Of a stretch of 51,418 bases of DNA, positions 38,861 to 46,740 are shown piece after piece. Source of the DNA: JBFWML01 sp050251635 (GTDB lineage: Bacteria > Campylobacterota > Campylobacteria > Campylobacterales > SZUA-545). Below the pieces are notes generated by a model. It did not search any database. It was not told the origin of the DNA and saw only the letters and a list, made by a program, of their open reading frames with translations. A program made the translations under genes and the position numbers. The stretch's first letter is position 1. The number at the start of each line of letters is the position of its first letter. The DNA lies in the NCBI GenBank assembly GCA_050251635.1, contig JBFWML010000011.1:1-51418 (forward strand). The letters are read 5' to 3'.

Positions 38861-40014
38861 TGCAACACCTTTAGCTCGCGGGCCGCCTTGTAAAAAGTAG
38901 CGTTTTTTCGCACGCCCAGCAGGCGATACGCTTCCTGAAAAAGTGTTTGCCCTTCCAGCGTACTGGCCAGCACCGCCCGCGCGAAACGCTTGCCGATCCG
39001 CGCGCCAAGGGTGTTATAAAAGTTGCCGCCGTTGTTGCCGCCGGAAGCATCGATTTCTTCGATCCGCATCAGCTCTTCGCGGTAGTGTTGCCAGAGCGTT
39101 GTTTCGTCGATAATCCGCGCATCAAACAGTCGCCGCAAAGCCACCAAAGTGCTGACCTTAAAAGCTTTTGCCAAGTGTTGCATCGCTTCGGGCACGGACA
39201 TTTCCGGCCTATAGGCTTCCCGCAAGGCCGCCAGCGGCATGAGCACTTCGGCGGCTACCGTATTGCACCAACGCTCAATATCGCGCTCAGGCAGGCGACC
39301 CGTTTCGGTGTTGGAAACGCCGCTTTGCCCCAGCCATAAATGCGCCAGCTCGTGCGCAAGCGTAAACATTTGCGCCGCCTTGCTGTCGGAGGCATTTAAA
39401 AAAATGAGTGGAGCGCGATCATCGGCCAGGGCAAAGCCGCGAAACTCTTCAATCCTTAGTTTTCTGTGGGAATTGCTGCCGACAACCGAGCTGACCATCA
39501 CCAATACGCCGATCGTCTCGGCTTTGGCGACAAACTGGCTTAACGCCTCGCCCCAGCTTGACATTCGGCGGCGCTCGTCCAAAGAAAGGTTTAGTTTTTG
39601 GCGTATTTTCTCCGCCACGCCTACCGGATTTTCTTGTTGCGTCACGCTGCCGACAAAATCCAACGGCTCAAATCCGTACAGGCGCGTATAGTCGCGGAAC
39701 CAATCCTGCCGCTGCTGGCAGAGGTAGAGCGTATCGAGCAGATCGGGGCTTGGTCGAACCGCGCGATCGGACAAGGTGCGAAAGTCTGGGATCGGCAAGG
39801 TTTCTTGCATGGGTTCAGGCAAAAACAGATAGCCGATCGGCACATGAACCGCGTGTGCAAAATCTTCCAACTGCTTAAGCGTGGGCTGAGATTTTCCCGT
39901 TTCCCATTCGGCCAACTTCGGAAAACGTTTTGCCAACGCAAGCTCATCAAGTCCGGCACGTTCCCGCGCCCAGACGATCAGATCAGGTTTGACAAAAACG
40001 GTGTTATTGTTCAT
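38857..40014 (-). CDS. XRE-family regulator with ImmA/IrrE metallopeptidase domain
   Basis: This is a 385-residue protein. The N-terminal helix-turn-helix (about residues 7-62: DLIVWARERAGLDELALAKRF with LAEWETGKSQPTLKQL) is followed by an ImmA/IrrE zinc protease with HELAH (221-225) in TLAHELAHLW and a Glu-containing third-ligand region (CNTVAAEVLMP). Such fusions act as repressors or proteolytic switches in mobile elements and as antitoxin-like partners of DUF4411 genes. It overlaps the end of hsdR by 11 bases and the DUF4411 gene by 4. It may tie expression of the PIN genes to a stress or invasion signal; this is inferred. Confidence 0.85.
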   Translation of the reverse strand: MNNNTVFVKPDLIVWARERAGLDELALAKRFPKLAEWETGKSQPTLKQLEDFAHAVHVPIGYLFLPEPMQETLPIPDFRTLSDRAVRPSPDLLDTLYLCQQRQDWFRDYTRLYGFEPLDFVGSVTQQENPVGVAEKIRQKLNLSLDERRRMSSWGEALSQFVAKAETIGVLVMVSSVVGSNSHRKLRIEEFRGFALADDRAPLIFLNASDSKAAQMFTLAHELAHLWLGQSGVSNTETGRLPERDIERWCNTVAAEVLMPLAALREAYRPEMSVPEAMQHLAKAFKVSTLVALRRLFDARIIDETTLWQHYREELMRIEEIDASGGNNGGNFYNTLGARIGKRFARAVLASTLEGQTLFQEAYRLLGVRKNATFYKAARELKVLQ

Positions 40015-42979
40015 ACGCGCCCAATCCCGAAATCTCTCGCCCCTGCGCCAGCTTATGCAGTAGCGGCGCTAAATCTTCCATCAACGCCAGCTCCTTTTGC
40101 GTGCGGGCTTTCCAGCCCAAATCCAGCGGCGCAAGCAGATCGCCAAGCTGTTCGCCATCGAAAATCATGCGGCGCATGATACCATCCGTAAAGGCTTGAA
40201 GCGCCGCCGCTTGAAGTCCGTGTTTGGCGGCAATTTCCGCCAGCCGGTTGGCGTTTTTTTGGGCCTTGAACCGTTCGTAACCTTGGCGGATTTCCTGCTC
40301 GTTTAGGCCCTCACCCGCTTTGAGCGTGTCGATATAGGCGGCAATATCTTCGCGTTCGTCCATAAACTTCGCATCGGAGGCAATCAGGCCGATCAGCTCC
40401 GCGCGGGTCATCTTGGATTTGCCGGGCTTGGCTTGGGAGTAGCTTGCGATCAGGCTCATAATATAGTCGTAGTCGATCACCGCCGAAGCGAACAACACAA
40501 ATTCGAAATCAAGCTGCTGCACCGCAGGAGCGGCGTTTTCGCCCTCTTTACCCTGCTGGGTTCTGAGGCGCTGGGCGGTTTCTAAATACACGCCCCTAAA
40601 GGCTTGCAGCCGATCGGGCGCGATGACTTGATTGATGGCGGTTTTGTTTTCGTCGGTCAGATCGGTGTACTGATCAAGCTGGGTTTTAAGCCGCTGAACC
40701 TCTTTAAACAGGTTGATAAACTGGCTGCGCATCGCGTCGCCCTTGAGGTTGGCGACCTCTTCGGGCGCGCTTCGCAGTCCTTGGGAAATCATAAACTGAT
40801 CAAGCGCCTGCGTCGCCTGTTCCAACTTGCCGATCACCACCGGCGCGGCGTCCACCAGCCAGATTTCCTTGGCGCGTTCGATCTTTTCGCCGGAAAAGAG
40901 CGCGATCGCCTCTTTGACCGCCTCCTCCTGCTGGCGAAAATCCAGCACATTGCCGTAGGGCTTGGTGTCGTTGAGTATCCGGTTAGTGCGGGAAAAGGCT
41001 TGGATCAGTCCGTGATATTTGAGGTTTTTATCCACATAAAGCGTGTTGAGATAGTGGGAATCGAAGCCTGTCAGCAGCATATCCACCACAATCGTCACGT
41101 CGATCTTTTCGGCGTGTTTGACTTCGGGAAACTTCTGATCTTTGATGCGTTTTTGCACATCCTGATAATAACCGTCGAAATTGGCCAGCTTGTGATTGGT
41201 TCCGTACTGCGCGTTATAGTCCGCGATAATCGCTTTGAGCGCCGCCTTTTTTTCGTCGGGCGCTTCCTGGTTGTCCTCCCGCTCCTGGGGCAAATCTTCC
41301 TGTATCTGCCGCACGTCCTGATCGCCTTCGGCGGGCGGCGAAAAAACGCAGGCGATATTCAGCGGCACGAAGTTTTCGTCCTCTGCCAGCCGTTCGGCCT
41401 GAAGGGTTTTAAAAAGCCGGTGGTATTCGATGGCGTGGTTGATCGAAGCCGTTGCCAGAATGGCGTTGAATTTGCGGTTATTGGTGGCGGCGTCGTGTTT
41501 TTCCAAAATGGCTTCGACAACCGCTTTTTGGGTCAGCGTTTCGCCGGGTTTGGGTTTGTTTTTGCCTTCGGGTTTGTAGTAGTCGATATGAAAGCGCAGA
41601 ACGTTGCGATCTTCGATGGCGTGGGTGATCGTGTAGGCATGAAGCTCTTTTTGAAAAATATCTTCGGTTGTTTTGATCGACGCCTCTTCGCCTTCGATTA
41701 TCTGCTGGCTTCCGTTTTTGTGGAAGATGGGCGTTCCGGTAAAACCGAAAAGCTGCGCGTTGGGGAAAAACTCTTTGATCGCTTTGTGGTTTTCGCCAAA
41801 CTGCGAACGGTGGCACTCGTCAAAAATAAACACCACGCGCTTTTTGCTCAGAGGCTCCAAACGCTCTTTGTAGTTGCGACGGTTGCCGTCATCCAGCGCA
41901 AGGCCGAGTTTTTGAATGGTGGTCACGATCACCTTGTCGGCGTAATCGCTCGAAAGCAGCCGCCGCACGAGGGTTTCGGTATTGGTGTTTTCTTCGACGC
42001 AGCCCGCCTGGAACTTGTTGAACTCCTCGCGTGTTTGGCGATCGAGGTCTTTGCGATCCACGACAAACAAACATTTTTCAATATCCGGGTTGTCTTTGAG
42101 CAGCGTTGACGCCTTGAACGAAGTGAGCGTTTTGCCGCTCCCGGTTGTGTGCCAGATGTAACCGTTGCCCCGGTTTTGATGGATGCACTCCACAATCGCT
42201 TGCACCGCGTAAACCTGATAAGGCCGCATCATCAAAAGCTTCTGTTCGTTTTGCACCAGCACCATGTAACGGCTGATCATCTCAGCCAAAACGCACTTGG
42301 CGAGGAACTTTTCGGCGAAGGTATCCAGAAGGGTGATCTTTTTGTTGTCCTCACCGGCAAACTGGTAAACGGGCAAAAAGCGCTCATCGGCGTCGAAACT
42401 AAAATGGCGGTTGTTATTGTTGGCGAAGTAATAGGTATCGCTGCGGTTACTGACAATAAAAAGCTGCACAAAACAAAGCAGCGTGCGGGTATAGCCGTTG
42501 CCCGGATCGTTTTTGTAATCGACAATCTGCTGCATGGCGCGGCGCGGGCTGATCGCCAGCGTTTTAAGCTCGACCTGCACCACCGGCACGCCGTTAATGA
42601 GCAAAATCACATCATAACGATGAAAACTGCGATCGGTATTGACGCGAAGCTGATTGACCACCTCGAAACTGTTTTTGCACCACTCTTTGATGTTAACCAG
42701 CGTGTAGTCCAGCGGCGTTCCGTCGTCGCGGGTAAAGGTGTTGCGTTCGCGCAGATGGCGGGCGGCAAGAAAAACGTCGGGGTTGATGATCTGTTCCATC
42801 AGCCGGGCGAATTCGCCCTCCGACAAACGCACCCGATTAAGCTCTTCGAATTTTTCCCGAAAGTTTTTCTCCAGCGCCTCGCGGGTGCGAATGTCCGGGC
42901 GGTAGATGTACTTAAGATCGGTCAGTTTTTCGATGAACTCTTGTTCGATGCGGTTTTCGTTTGTATTCATGGCAACCAA
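40004..42979 (-). CDS. hsdR: Type I restriction endonuclease/translocase subunit
   Basis: This is a 991-residue HsdR. The nuclease core YDVILLINGVPVVQVELK has Asp123, Glu137 and Lys139. The motor has Walker A TTGSGKT (278-284), DECH (387-390) and FGFTGTPIF, and the C-terminal helicase motif (VDMLLTGFDSHYLNTLYVDK...QAFSRTNR) is intact. It cuts unmethylated DNA after translocation by the HsdR2M2S complex. The start could be ATG 42979 or ATG 42970 (MNTNENRIEQ). It is the first gene of the restriction operon; the 84-base AT-rich gap upstream (42980-43063) probably holds its promoter. Confidence 0.94.
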   Translation of the reverse strand: MVAMNTNENRIEQEFIEKLTDLKYIYRPDIRTREALEKNFREKFEELNRVRLSEGEFARLMEQIINPDVFLAARHLRERNTFTRDDGTPLDYTLVNIKEWCKNSFEVVNQLRVNTDRSFHRYDVILLINGVPVVQVELKTLAISPRRAMQQIVDYKNDPGNGYTRTLLCFVQLFIVSNRSDTYYFANNNNRHFSFDADERFLPVYQFAGEDNKKITLLDTFAEKFLAKCVLAEMISRYMVLVQNEQKLLMMRPYQVYAVQAIVECIHQNRGNGYIWHTTGSGKTLTSFKASTLLKDNPDIEKCLFVVDRKDLDRQTREEFNKFQAGCVEENTNTETLVRRLLSSDYADKVIVTTIQKLGLALDDGNRRNYKERLEPLSKKRVVFIFDECHRSQFGENHKAIKEFFPNAQLFGFTGTPIFHKNGSQQIIEGEEASIKTTEDIFQKELHAYTITHAIEDRNVLRFHIDYYKPEGKNKPKPGETLTQKAVVEAILEKHDAATNNRKFNAILATASINHAIEYHRLFKTLQAERLAEDENFVPLNIACVFSPPAEGDQDVRQIQEDLPQEREDNQEAPDEKKAALKAIIADYNAQYGTNHKLANFDGYYQDVQKRIKDQKFPEVKHAEKIDVTIVVDMLLTGFDSHYLNTLYVDKNLKYHGLIQAFSRTNRILNDTKPYGNVLDFRQQEEAVKEAIALFSGEKIERAKEIWLVDAAPVVIGKLEQATQALDQFMISQGLRSAPEEVANLKGDAMRSQFINLFKEVQRLKTQLDQYTDLTDENKTAINQVIAPDRLQAFRGVYLETAQRLRTQQGKEGENAAPAVQQLDFEFVLFASAVIDYDYIMSLIASYSQAKPGKSKMTRAELIGLIASDAKFMDEREDIAAYIDTLKAGEGLNEQEIRQGYERFKAQKNANRLAEIAAKHGLQAAALQAFTDGIMRRMIFDGEQLGDLLAPLDLGWKARTQKELALMEDLAPLLHKLAQGREISGLGAYEQ

Positions 42980-43063
42980 TGGTTATTTTGATGTTTCGGT
43001 GGATTATTTTAGAAAAGCAATATATATTCCTGTAATGCCATCTTAAAGTGATGTGCCTTGATG

Positions 43064-43351
43064 TTATTCATCTTCACCCACCCCCTCTTGCCCGTTTACC
43101 AAACCGAACACCTCAATGCGATCGGGCCGGATACGGTAAACCAGCGTATAGCCCTCCACGATCAGATCGCGGATGTTTTCGTCATCAAAATAGATTGAAC
43201 GCTTTGCCATTTTTGGCATCCGGGGCGTATGGGAAAGGGCTTCTTTGAATCGGTCTTTCAGGCGGAGTGCGGCGGTCGGGTTATCGCGGGCGATGTATTT
43301 GAGTTGTTCGCCAAGCCGGAGCATAAAACTCCGCTTGTAAACGATTCTCAT
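43064..43351 (-). CDS. RelE/ParE-type toxin
   Basis: This is a 95-residue basic protein: MRIVYKRSFMLRLGEQLKYIARDN, a helical middle (ALRLKDRFKEAL), then DLIVEGYTLVYRIRPDRIEVFGL, the beta-strand end of the ParE/RelE fold. The frame is open further upstream, but the ATG at 43351 overlaps the antitoxin stop (ATGA) and matches the family N-terminus. ParE members poison gyrase and RelE members cleave mRNA on the ribosome; which applies is not clear. It lies just upstream of hsdR on the same strand. Confidence 0.85.
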   Translation of the reverse strand: MRIVYKRSFMLRLGEQLKYIARDNPTAALRLKDRFKEALSHTPRMPKMAKRSIYFDDENIRDLIVEGYTLVYRIRPDRIEVFGLVNGQEGVGEDE

Positions 43352-43569
43352 CCCTTTTGCCCAAGAACGGTATCCAAATGCGCCCAGAACTCTTTTTCTT
43401 CCACAACCGGCGCGCCCCGATCCAGTTCGTCCAGCTCGGCTTTCAGCTGGGCGCAATCGGCAGCAAAACCCCCGCCCACGATTTCGATCTCTTCCCGGGA
43501 AAAATGGGACAACAGCCAACCGAACTTCTCTTCGACACTGTCGGCGATTTTCAATGTAACCGTCTTCAT
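43348..43569 (-). CDS. Antitoxin partner of the RelE/ParE-type toxin
   Basis: This is a 73-residue acidic protein (MKTVTLKIADSVEEKFGWLL...) with a DNA-binding-like N-terminal strand and a charged C-terminal part (AELDELDRGAPVVEEKEF) that could wrap the toxin. Antitoxin-first order, 4-base overlap and size are typical of type II modules. A strong ribosome site AGGAGGGG (43572-43579) precedes the ATG. Confidence 0.82.
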   Translation of the reverse strand: MKTVTLKIADSVEEKFGWLLSHFSREEIEIVGGGFAADCAQLKAELDELDRGAPVVEEKEFWAHLDTVLGQKG

Positions 43570-43591
43570 TTCCCCTCCTAAAGCGTTTTTT

Positions 43592-43600
43592 ACTATAACA
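43592..43600 (-). promoter_or_regulatory. Extended -10 element of the toxin-antitoxin operon
   Basis: On the minus strand TGT followed by TATAGT (TATAGT at 43592-43597) forms an extended -10 box 23 bases upstream of the antitoxin ATG. It falls in the 39-base gap after the flavoprotein gene. Autoregulation by the antitoxin is likely for this type of module. Confidence 0.5.
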
Positions 43601-43608
43601 AAAACGGC

Positions 43609-44565
43609 TTAGAAGCGGTGCGCCTTGATATGGTTCACAATCTTCCACGCATGGTTTAAGGAAGCCGCGATTGAGCCGCCGACTTTGGCGGCGATGTCTC
43701 CGGCGACGTATAGGCCCGGCACGGTGGTTTGGTGGAATTCGTCGTGGATGGCGTGACCCTGATCGTCTAAGGCGATCTGACAGCGTTTGAGAAAGTCTAA
43801 CGGCAGCGCGCCGCCGAGCGCGTAGATGATGCGGTCATACGTTTCGCGCTCGCCGTTTGCGAAGTTGACCGCCGCGCGGCCCCCTTCGTCGTGCAGGCTT
43901 TCAATATCCACGCCCAGTTTCAGGCGGATCTTGCCGATGCCCGCATGGTGCTGGATAATACTTTCGTTGACGGGATTAAGCCTTGTGAATTTTTCGCGGC
44001 GGTAGGTGAAGGTGACGTTGTTGGTGTCGCTCAGATAGTGGGCGTACTCCGCCGCGCTATCGCCCCCGCCCACCACCAGCACGGTTTCGTTCTGGCCGCA
44101 TTTGTCCAGGTTAAAGTGGATGCGGTCTTTAAGCGTTACCGGCAGCGCGTAGTCGGGTTTGTTGGGTTTGCCCATATTGCCGATGGCAATAATGACGTTG
44201 CGGGCCTTGAGGCTTTCGCCCGAAGCGGTGTTGATCGTAAAGGGATCGCCGGGGATGACCTCGGCGATTTCGGTGTTGAAGCGGGTTTCGATGCGGTGGC
44301 TTGAAATCATCGCGTCAAACAGCTCGATCGTGCTCTCCTTGGTGCCGTCCATAAAGTGTACGTTGCCTTCGATCGTCACCTTTTGACCGCGCCAGTCCTT
44401 ATCGACCCGTTTGTTGTCCTTGTAGAAAGTGCGGATGGTGGTGGAGTGGTTGGCCCCCTTCTCAAAGAGCACCACATGCTCAAGCCCCAGCACGCTGGCC
44501 TCCACCGCGCTGGCAATCCCCGCCGGGCCGCCGCCGACAACGGCCAGATTATAGATGCGTTCCAT
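43609..44565 (-). CDS. YpdA-like FAD/NAD(P)H-dependent oxidoreductase
   Basis: This is a 318-residue two-dinucleotide-fold flavoprotein: FAD motif GGGPAG (11-16), NAD(P) motif GGGDSAAEYA (166-175), and C-terminal GLYVAGDIA. The thioredoxin reductase redox pair CxxC is absent, so it is not a classical TrxB. The overall pattern fits the YpdA/ferredoxin-NADP reductase-like group. The substrate is unknown, perhaps a low-molecular-weight disulfide or ferredoxin/flavodoxin. It is monocistronic, with its own promoter region and an inverted repeat. Confidence 0.8.
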   Translation of the reverse strand: MERIYNLAVVGGGPAGIASAVEASVLGLEHVVLFEKGANHSTTIRTFYKDNKRVDKDWRGQKVTIEGNVHFMDGTKESTIELFDAMISSHRIETRFNTEIAEVIPGDPFTINTASGESLKARNVIIAIGNMGKPNKPDYALPVTLKDRIHFNLDKCGQNETVLVVGGGDSAAEYAHYLSDTNNVTFTYRREKFTRLNPVNESIIQHHAGIGKIRLKLGVDIESLHDEGGRAAVNFANGERETYDRIIYALGGALPLDFLKRCQIALDDQGHAIHDEFHQTTVPGLYVAGDIAAKVGGSIAASLNHAWKIVNHIKAHRF

Positions 44566-44574
44566 CTCGTATTC

Positions 44575-44590
44575 CTTAGATAAGTCTAAG
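44575..44590. promoter_or_regulatory. Inverted repeat at the putative transcription start of the flavoprotein gene
   Basis: CTTAGA-taag-TCTAAG is a perfect 6-base inverted repeat between a -10-like TATTAT (44595-44600, minus strand) and the ATG at 44565. The position suggests a repressor operator covering the transcription start. The binding protein is unknown. Confidence 0.45.
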
Positions 44591-44635
44591 AAATATAATA
44601 CAGTTTGCGCGTTTAATCAGATAGCCTAGCGCCGG

Positions 44636-45619
44636 TTACCAGCGGTATCCCAAACTGAGCAGATAGGTCCGATCGAGTTTTTGCAGACCCGGCTGGGGCG
44701 GCACGCGGCGGTATTCGTCCCGGCGCTGCAGCGTCGCGCTCAGCTGCGCCATCAACAGCACGCGCAAACCCGTCTTGGCCGCGACGCGGTAGTCGTCCTC
44801 TTCAAAAAACCAGTGGGTTTCGTGTTCGTGAAAAAGCTCGGCGCGGCCCTCAAGCACGGTGTGCCGCGCGGTCAACTGCCAACGCCCGGCGGTGTTTTGG
44901 CGATCGGCGCTGTTTTCCAGCCGCTCGTCCTGACGGCTCAAACCGCCGTCAAGCGCAATTTGTGTCTGCGCGCTCTCAATAAACTGATAACCGGCCCCAA
45001 AACCCAGCTCGCGCGTGAGAATCACCGACTTCACCCGATCGCTTTGCAACGCGCCCGAGCCGTAGAGATACCACCGCTTGCCCACAAAGTAGTCGTACTG
45101 GTAGCGCCCCTGCCGCAAGGATTCGATACGCACCCCTTCGCTTTGCTGATCGGCGACGGAGGCTTTGAGGGTGTGGCGGCTGTGCAGGGCGCGCAAAACC
45201 CATTCAAAGTCGATTCGCTGGCTCTCGCTGCGGGCGTTTCCGGCGGTTGTCTGCAGGGCCATATCCAAAAATCCGCTCTGAACGGTTTTGTTGACATCGG
45301 CAAGGGGCACAATCCGCTCCACCGACGCCAATGGGTAACGGCGGCTTGCCAAAAGCGCAAAGCCCGGTTCGAAACGGAGCATCCCCTCTGCCGGATCGCC
45401 CTGTTTGGGCGTTAGCCGCACCGGCGCTTCAACCGCGCCCGACCGGATGCGATCGGCCCTAAGTGACACCGTGGCCGCATAGTCGGTCTCCACCCAAACC
45501 GCGCCGCCTTCAAAGCGTAAAAACTGGCCCGAAAGGCGGTTGTTTTCATCCATCTCGAAGCTCGCCTGGGCGGCATAGAGGCTCAAAGCGGCGCACAACC
45601 CGGCGATCAGCGCCCTCAA
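44636..45619 (-). CDS. DUF481-like outer membrane protein
   Basis: This is a 327-residue protein with a signal peptide (MRALIAGLCAALSLYAAQA), an N-terminal part of about 120 residues (GQFLRFEGGAVWVETDYA...) and then amphipathic strands ending in an aromatic residue (SLGYRW), as expected for a beta-barrel. The pattern FVGKRWYLYGSGALQSD...RELGFGAGYQ is characteristic of DUF481/YdiY-like proteins. The function is unknown. It overlaps the amidase gene by 4 bases, so the two cell-envelope proteins are co-translated. Confidence 0.72.
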   Translation of the reverse strand: MRALIAGLCAALSLYAAQASFEMDENNRLSGQFLRFEGGAVWVETDYAATVSLRADRIRSGAVEAPVRLTPKQGDPAEGMLRFEPGFALLASRRYPLASVERIVPLADVNKTVQSGFLDMALQTTAGNARSESQRIDFEWVLRALHSRHTLKASVADQQSEGVRIESLRQGRYQYDYFVGKRWYLYGSGALQSDRVKSVILTRELGFGAGYQFIESAQTQIALDGGLSRQDERLENSADRQNTAGRWQLTARHTVLEGRAELFHEHETHWFFEEDDYRVAAKTGLRVLLMAQLSATLQRRDEYRRVPPQPGLQKLDRTYLLSLGYRW

Positions 45620-46740
45620 AACCCGCTTCCCAGATGGTTCATAAAGTAGCTCTCCACGCCGGCGGCAATCCCGGCGGCGACGGTTTTTTGATAGGCATCC
45701 GAGGTCAGCCGCCGGATCTCCTCAGGATGGGTCAGATACCCGATTTCCACCAGCGCGGCGGGCATCTGCGCCCCCACCAGCACCCAAAAGGGGCCTTCGC
45801 GCACCCCGTTATCCTGCGCTTCCTTAAAGCGCGTCCGCACGCTCGAAAGCATCCCGCGCTGCAGATCGATGGCCAGTTTATTGGAGGCGACAACCATCTC
45901 GCGGTTAAGAAAGTTCAAAAAAGCCTCCTGGGAGTAGCGCCCCATATTCTCCACCACCACGCTGTTCTCCAGCGCCGCCACATCCTTGGCCCGATCGCTC
46001 CGGGCTGGTGAAAGAAAATAGGTTTCAAGCCCCTGCAGCGTACGGCTAAGCGGGCTGGCGTTGGCGTGAATGGAGACGAAGAGATCGGCCTTGACGCGGT
46101 TGGCCAGCCCGGTGCGATCCTGCAAGGAGACATACACATCCCGATCGCGGGTCATCAGCACCTCAAAACCGCGCTCTTTCAAAATCCGCGCAGTCTCCAA
46201 GCCCACATTGAGCACAATCTCCTTTTCCCGCACACGGCCCGAAAGGGCGCCGGTGTCCCGTCCGCCGTGGCCCGGATCGATTACCACCGTCGGCTTGTAC
46301 CCGCCAAAACGCTCCCGGGGAGCCTGGGGTTTGGGGGCGGGTTCGGGGGTTTTTTTATGCGGTGTTTCGGGGGCTTCAAGGTCGATCACAAGGCGGTTTT
46401 GCCAGCTTTTGACGCTGATATTAAAGGCGCGGTCGTGGAAAAAAACGATGCGGGTCGTATCGGGGGAAAACTGGGCGATTCTGACACCCACGGGCATATC
46501 GGCGGCGGTTTCAAAGGCGCGATCGGGATAGACCCCTTTAAAATCGACAACCCGTTTAAACTCCCCCGGAAGCGTCAGGTGGAAGTGTTTAAACTCGCTC
46601 TCTTTGAGGGGACGGTCCAGCTCCAGGACCAGACGGTTTTGGGAGATGCGCTGCTCTTTAACCGTCGCCAGAGCGCCCCACACCGGCAGGGCAACCCAAA
46701 AAGCCAGCGCGAAGACGAGAAGCTTACGCCCCTTCCCCAT
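45616..46740 (-). CDS. N-acetylmuramoyl-L-alanine amidase (AmiA/B/C type)
   Basis: This is a 374-residue zinc hydrolase that cleaves stem peptides from peptidoglycan during cell separation. A signal peptide (to about Ala25) is followed by an AMIN-like domain (about 27-125), a Pro-rich linker and an Amidase_3 domain with VIDPGHGG (His158), KEIVLN (Glu174), VSIHANA (His225) and ALVEIGYLTHPEE near the end. Its start region overlaps the nitronate monooxygenase gene by 17 bases. All catalytic ligands are visible. Confidence 0.9.
   Translation of the reverse strand: MGKGRKLLVFALAFWVALPVWGALATVKEQRISQNRLVLELDRPLKESEFKHFHLTLPGEFKRVVDFKGVYPDRAFETAADMPVGVRIAQFSPDTTRIVFFHDRAFNISVKSWQNRLVIDLEAPETPHKKTPEPAPKPQAPRERFGGYKPTVVIDPGHGGRDTGALSGRVREKEIVLNVGLETARILKERGFEVLMTRDRDVYVSLQDRTGLANRVKADLFVSIHANASPLSRTLQGLETYFLSPARSDRAKDVAALENSVVVENMGRYSQEAFLNFLNREMVVASNKLAIDLQRGMLSSVRTRFKEAQDNGVREGPFWVLVGAQMPAALVEIGYLTHPEEIRRLTSDAYQKTVAAGIAAGVESYFMNHLGSGF

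Noticed and set aside
40604..42109. Plus-strand frame of 501 codons opposite hsdR
   Set aside because: HsdR motifs are complete on the minus strand, and the opposite product is Phe/Val/Leu/Arg-rich shadow sequence.
43352..43648. N-terminal extension of the toxin frame to 194 codons
   Set aside because: The extension overlaps the whole antitoxin gene; the ATG at 43351 with ATGA overlap gives a normal-length RelE/ParE protein.
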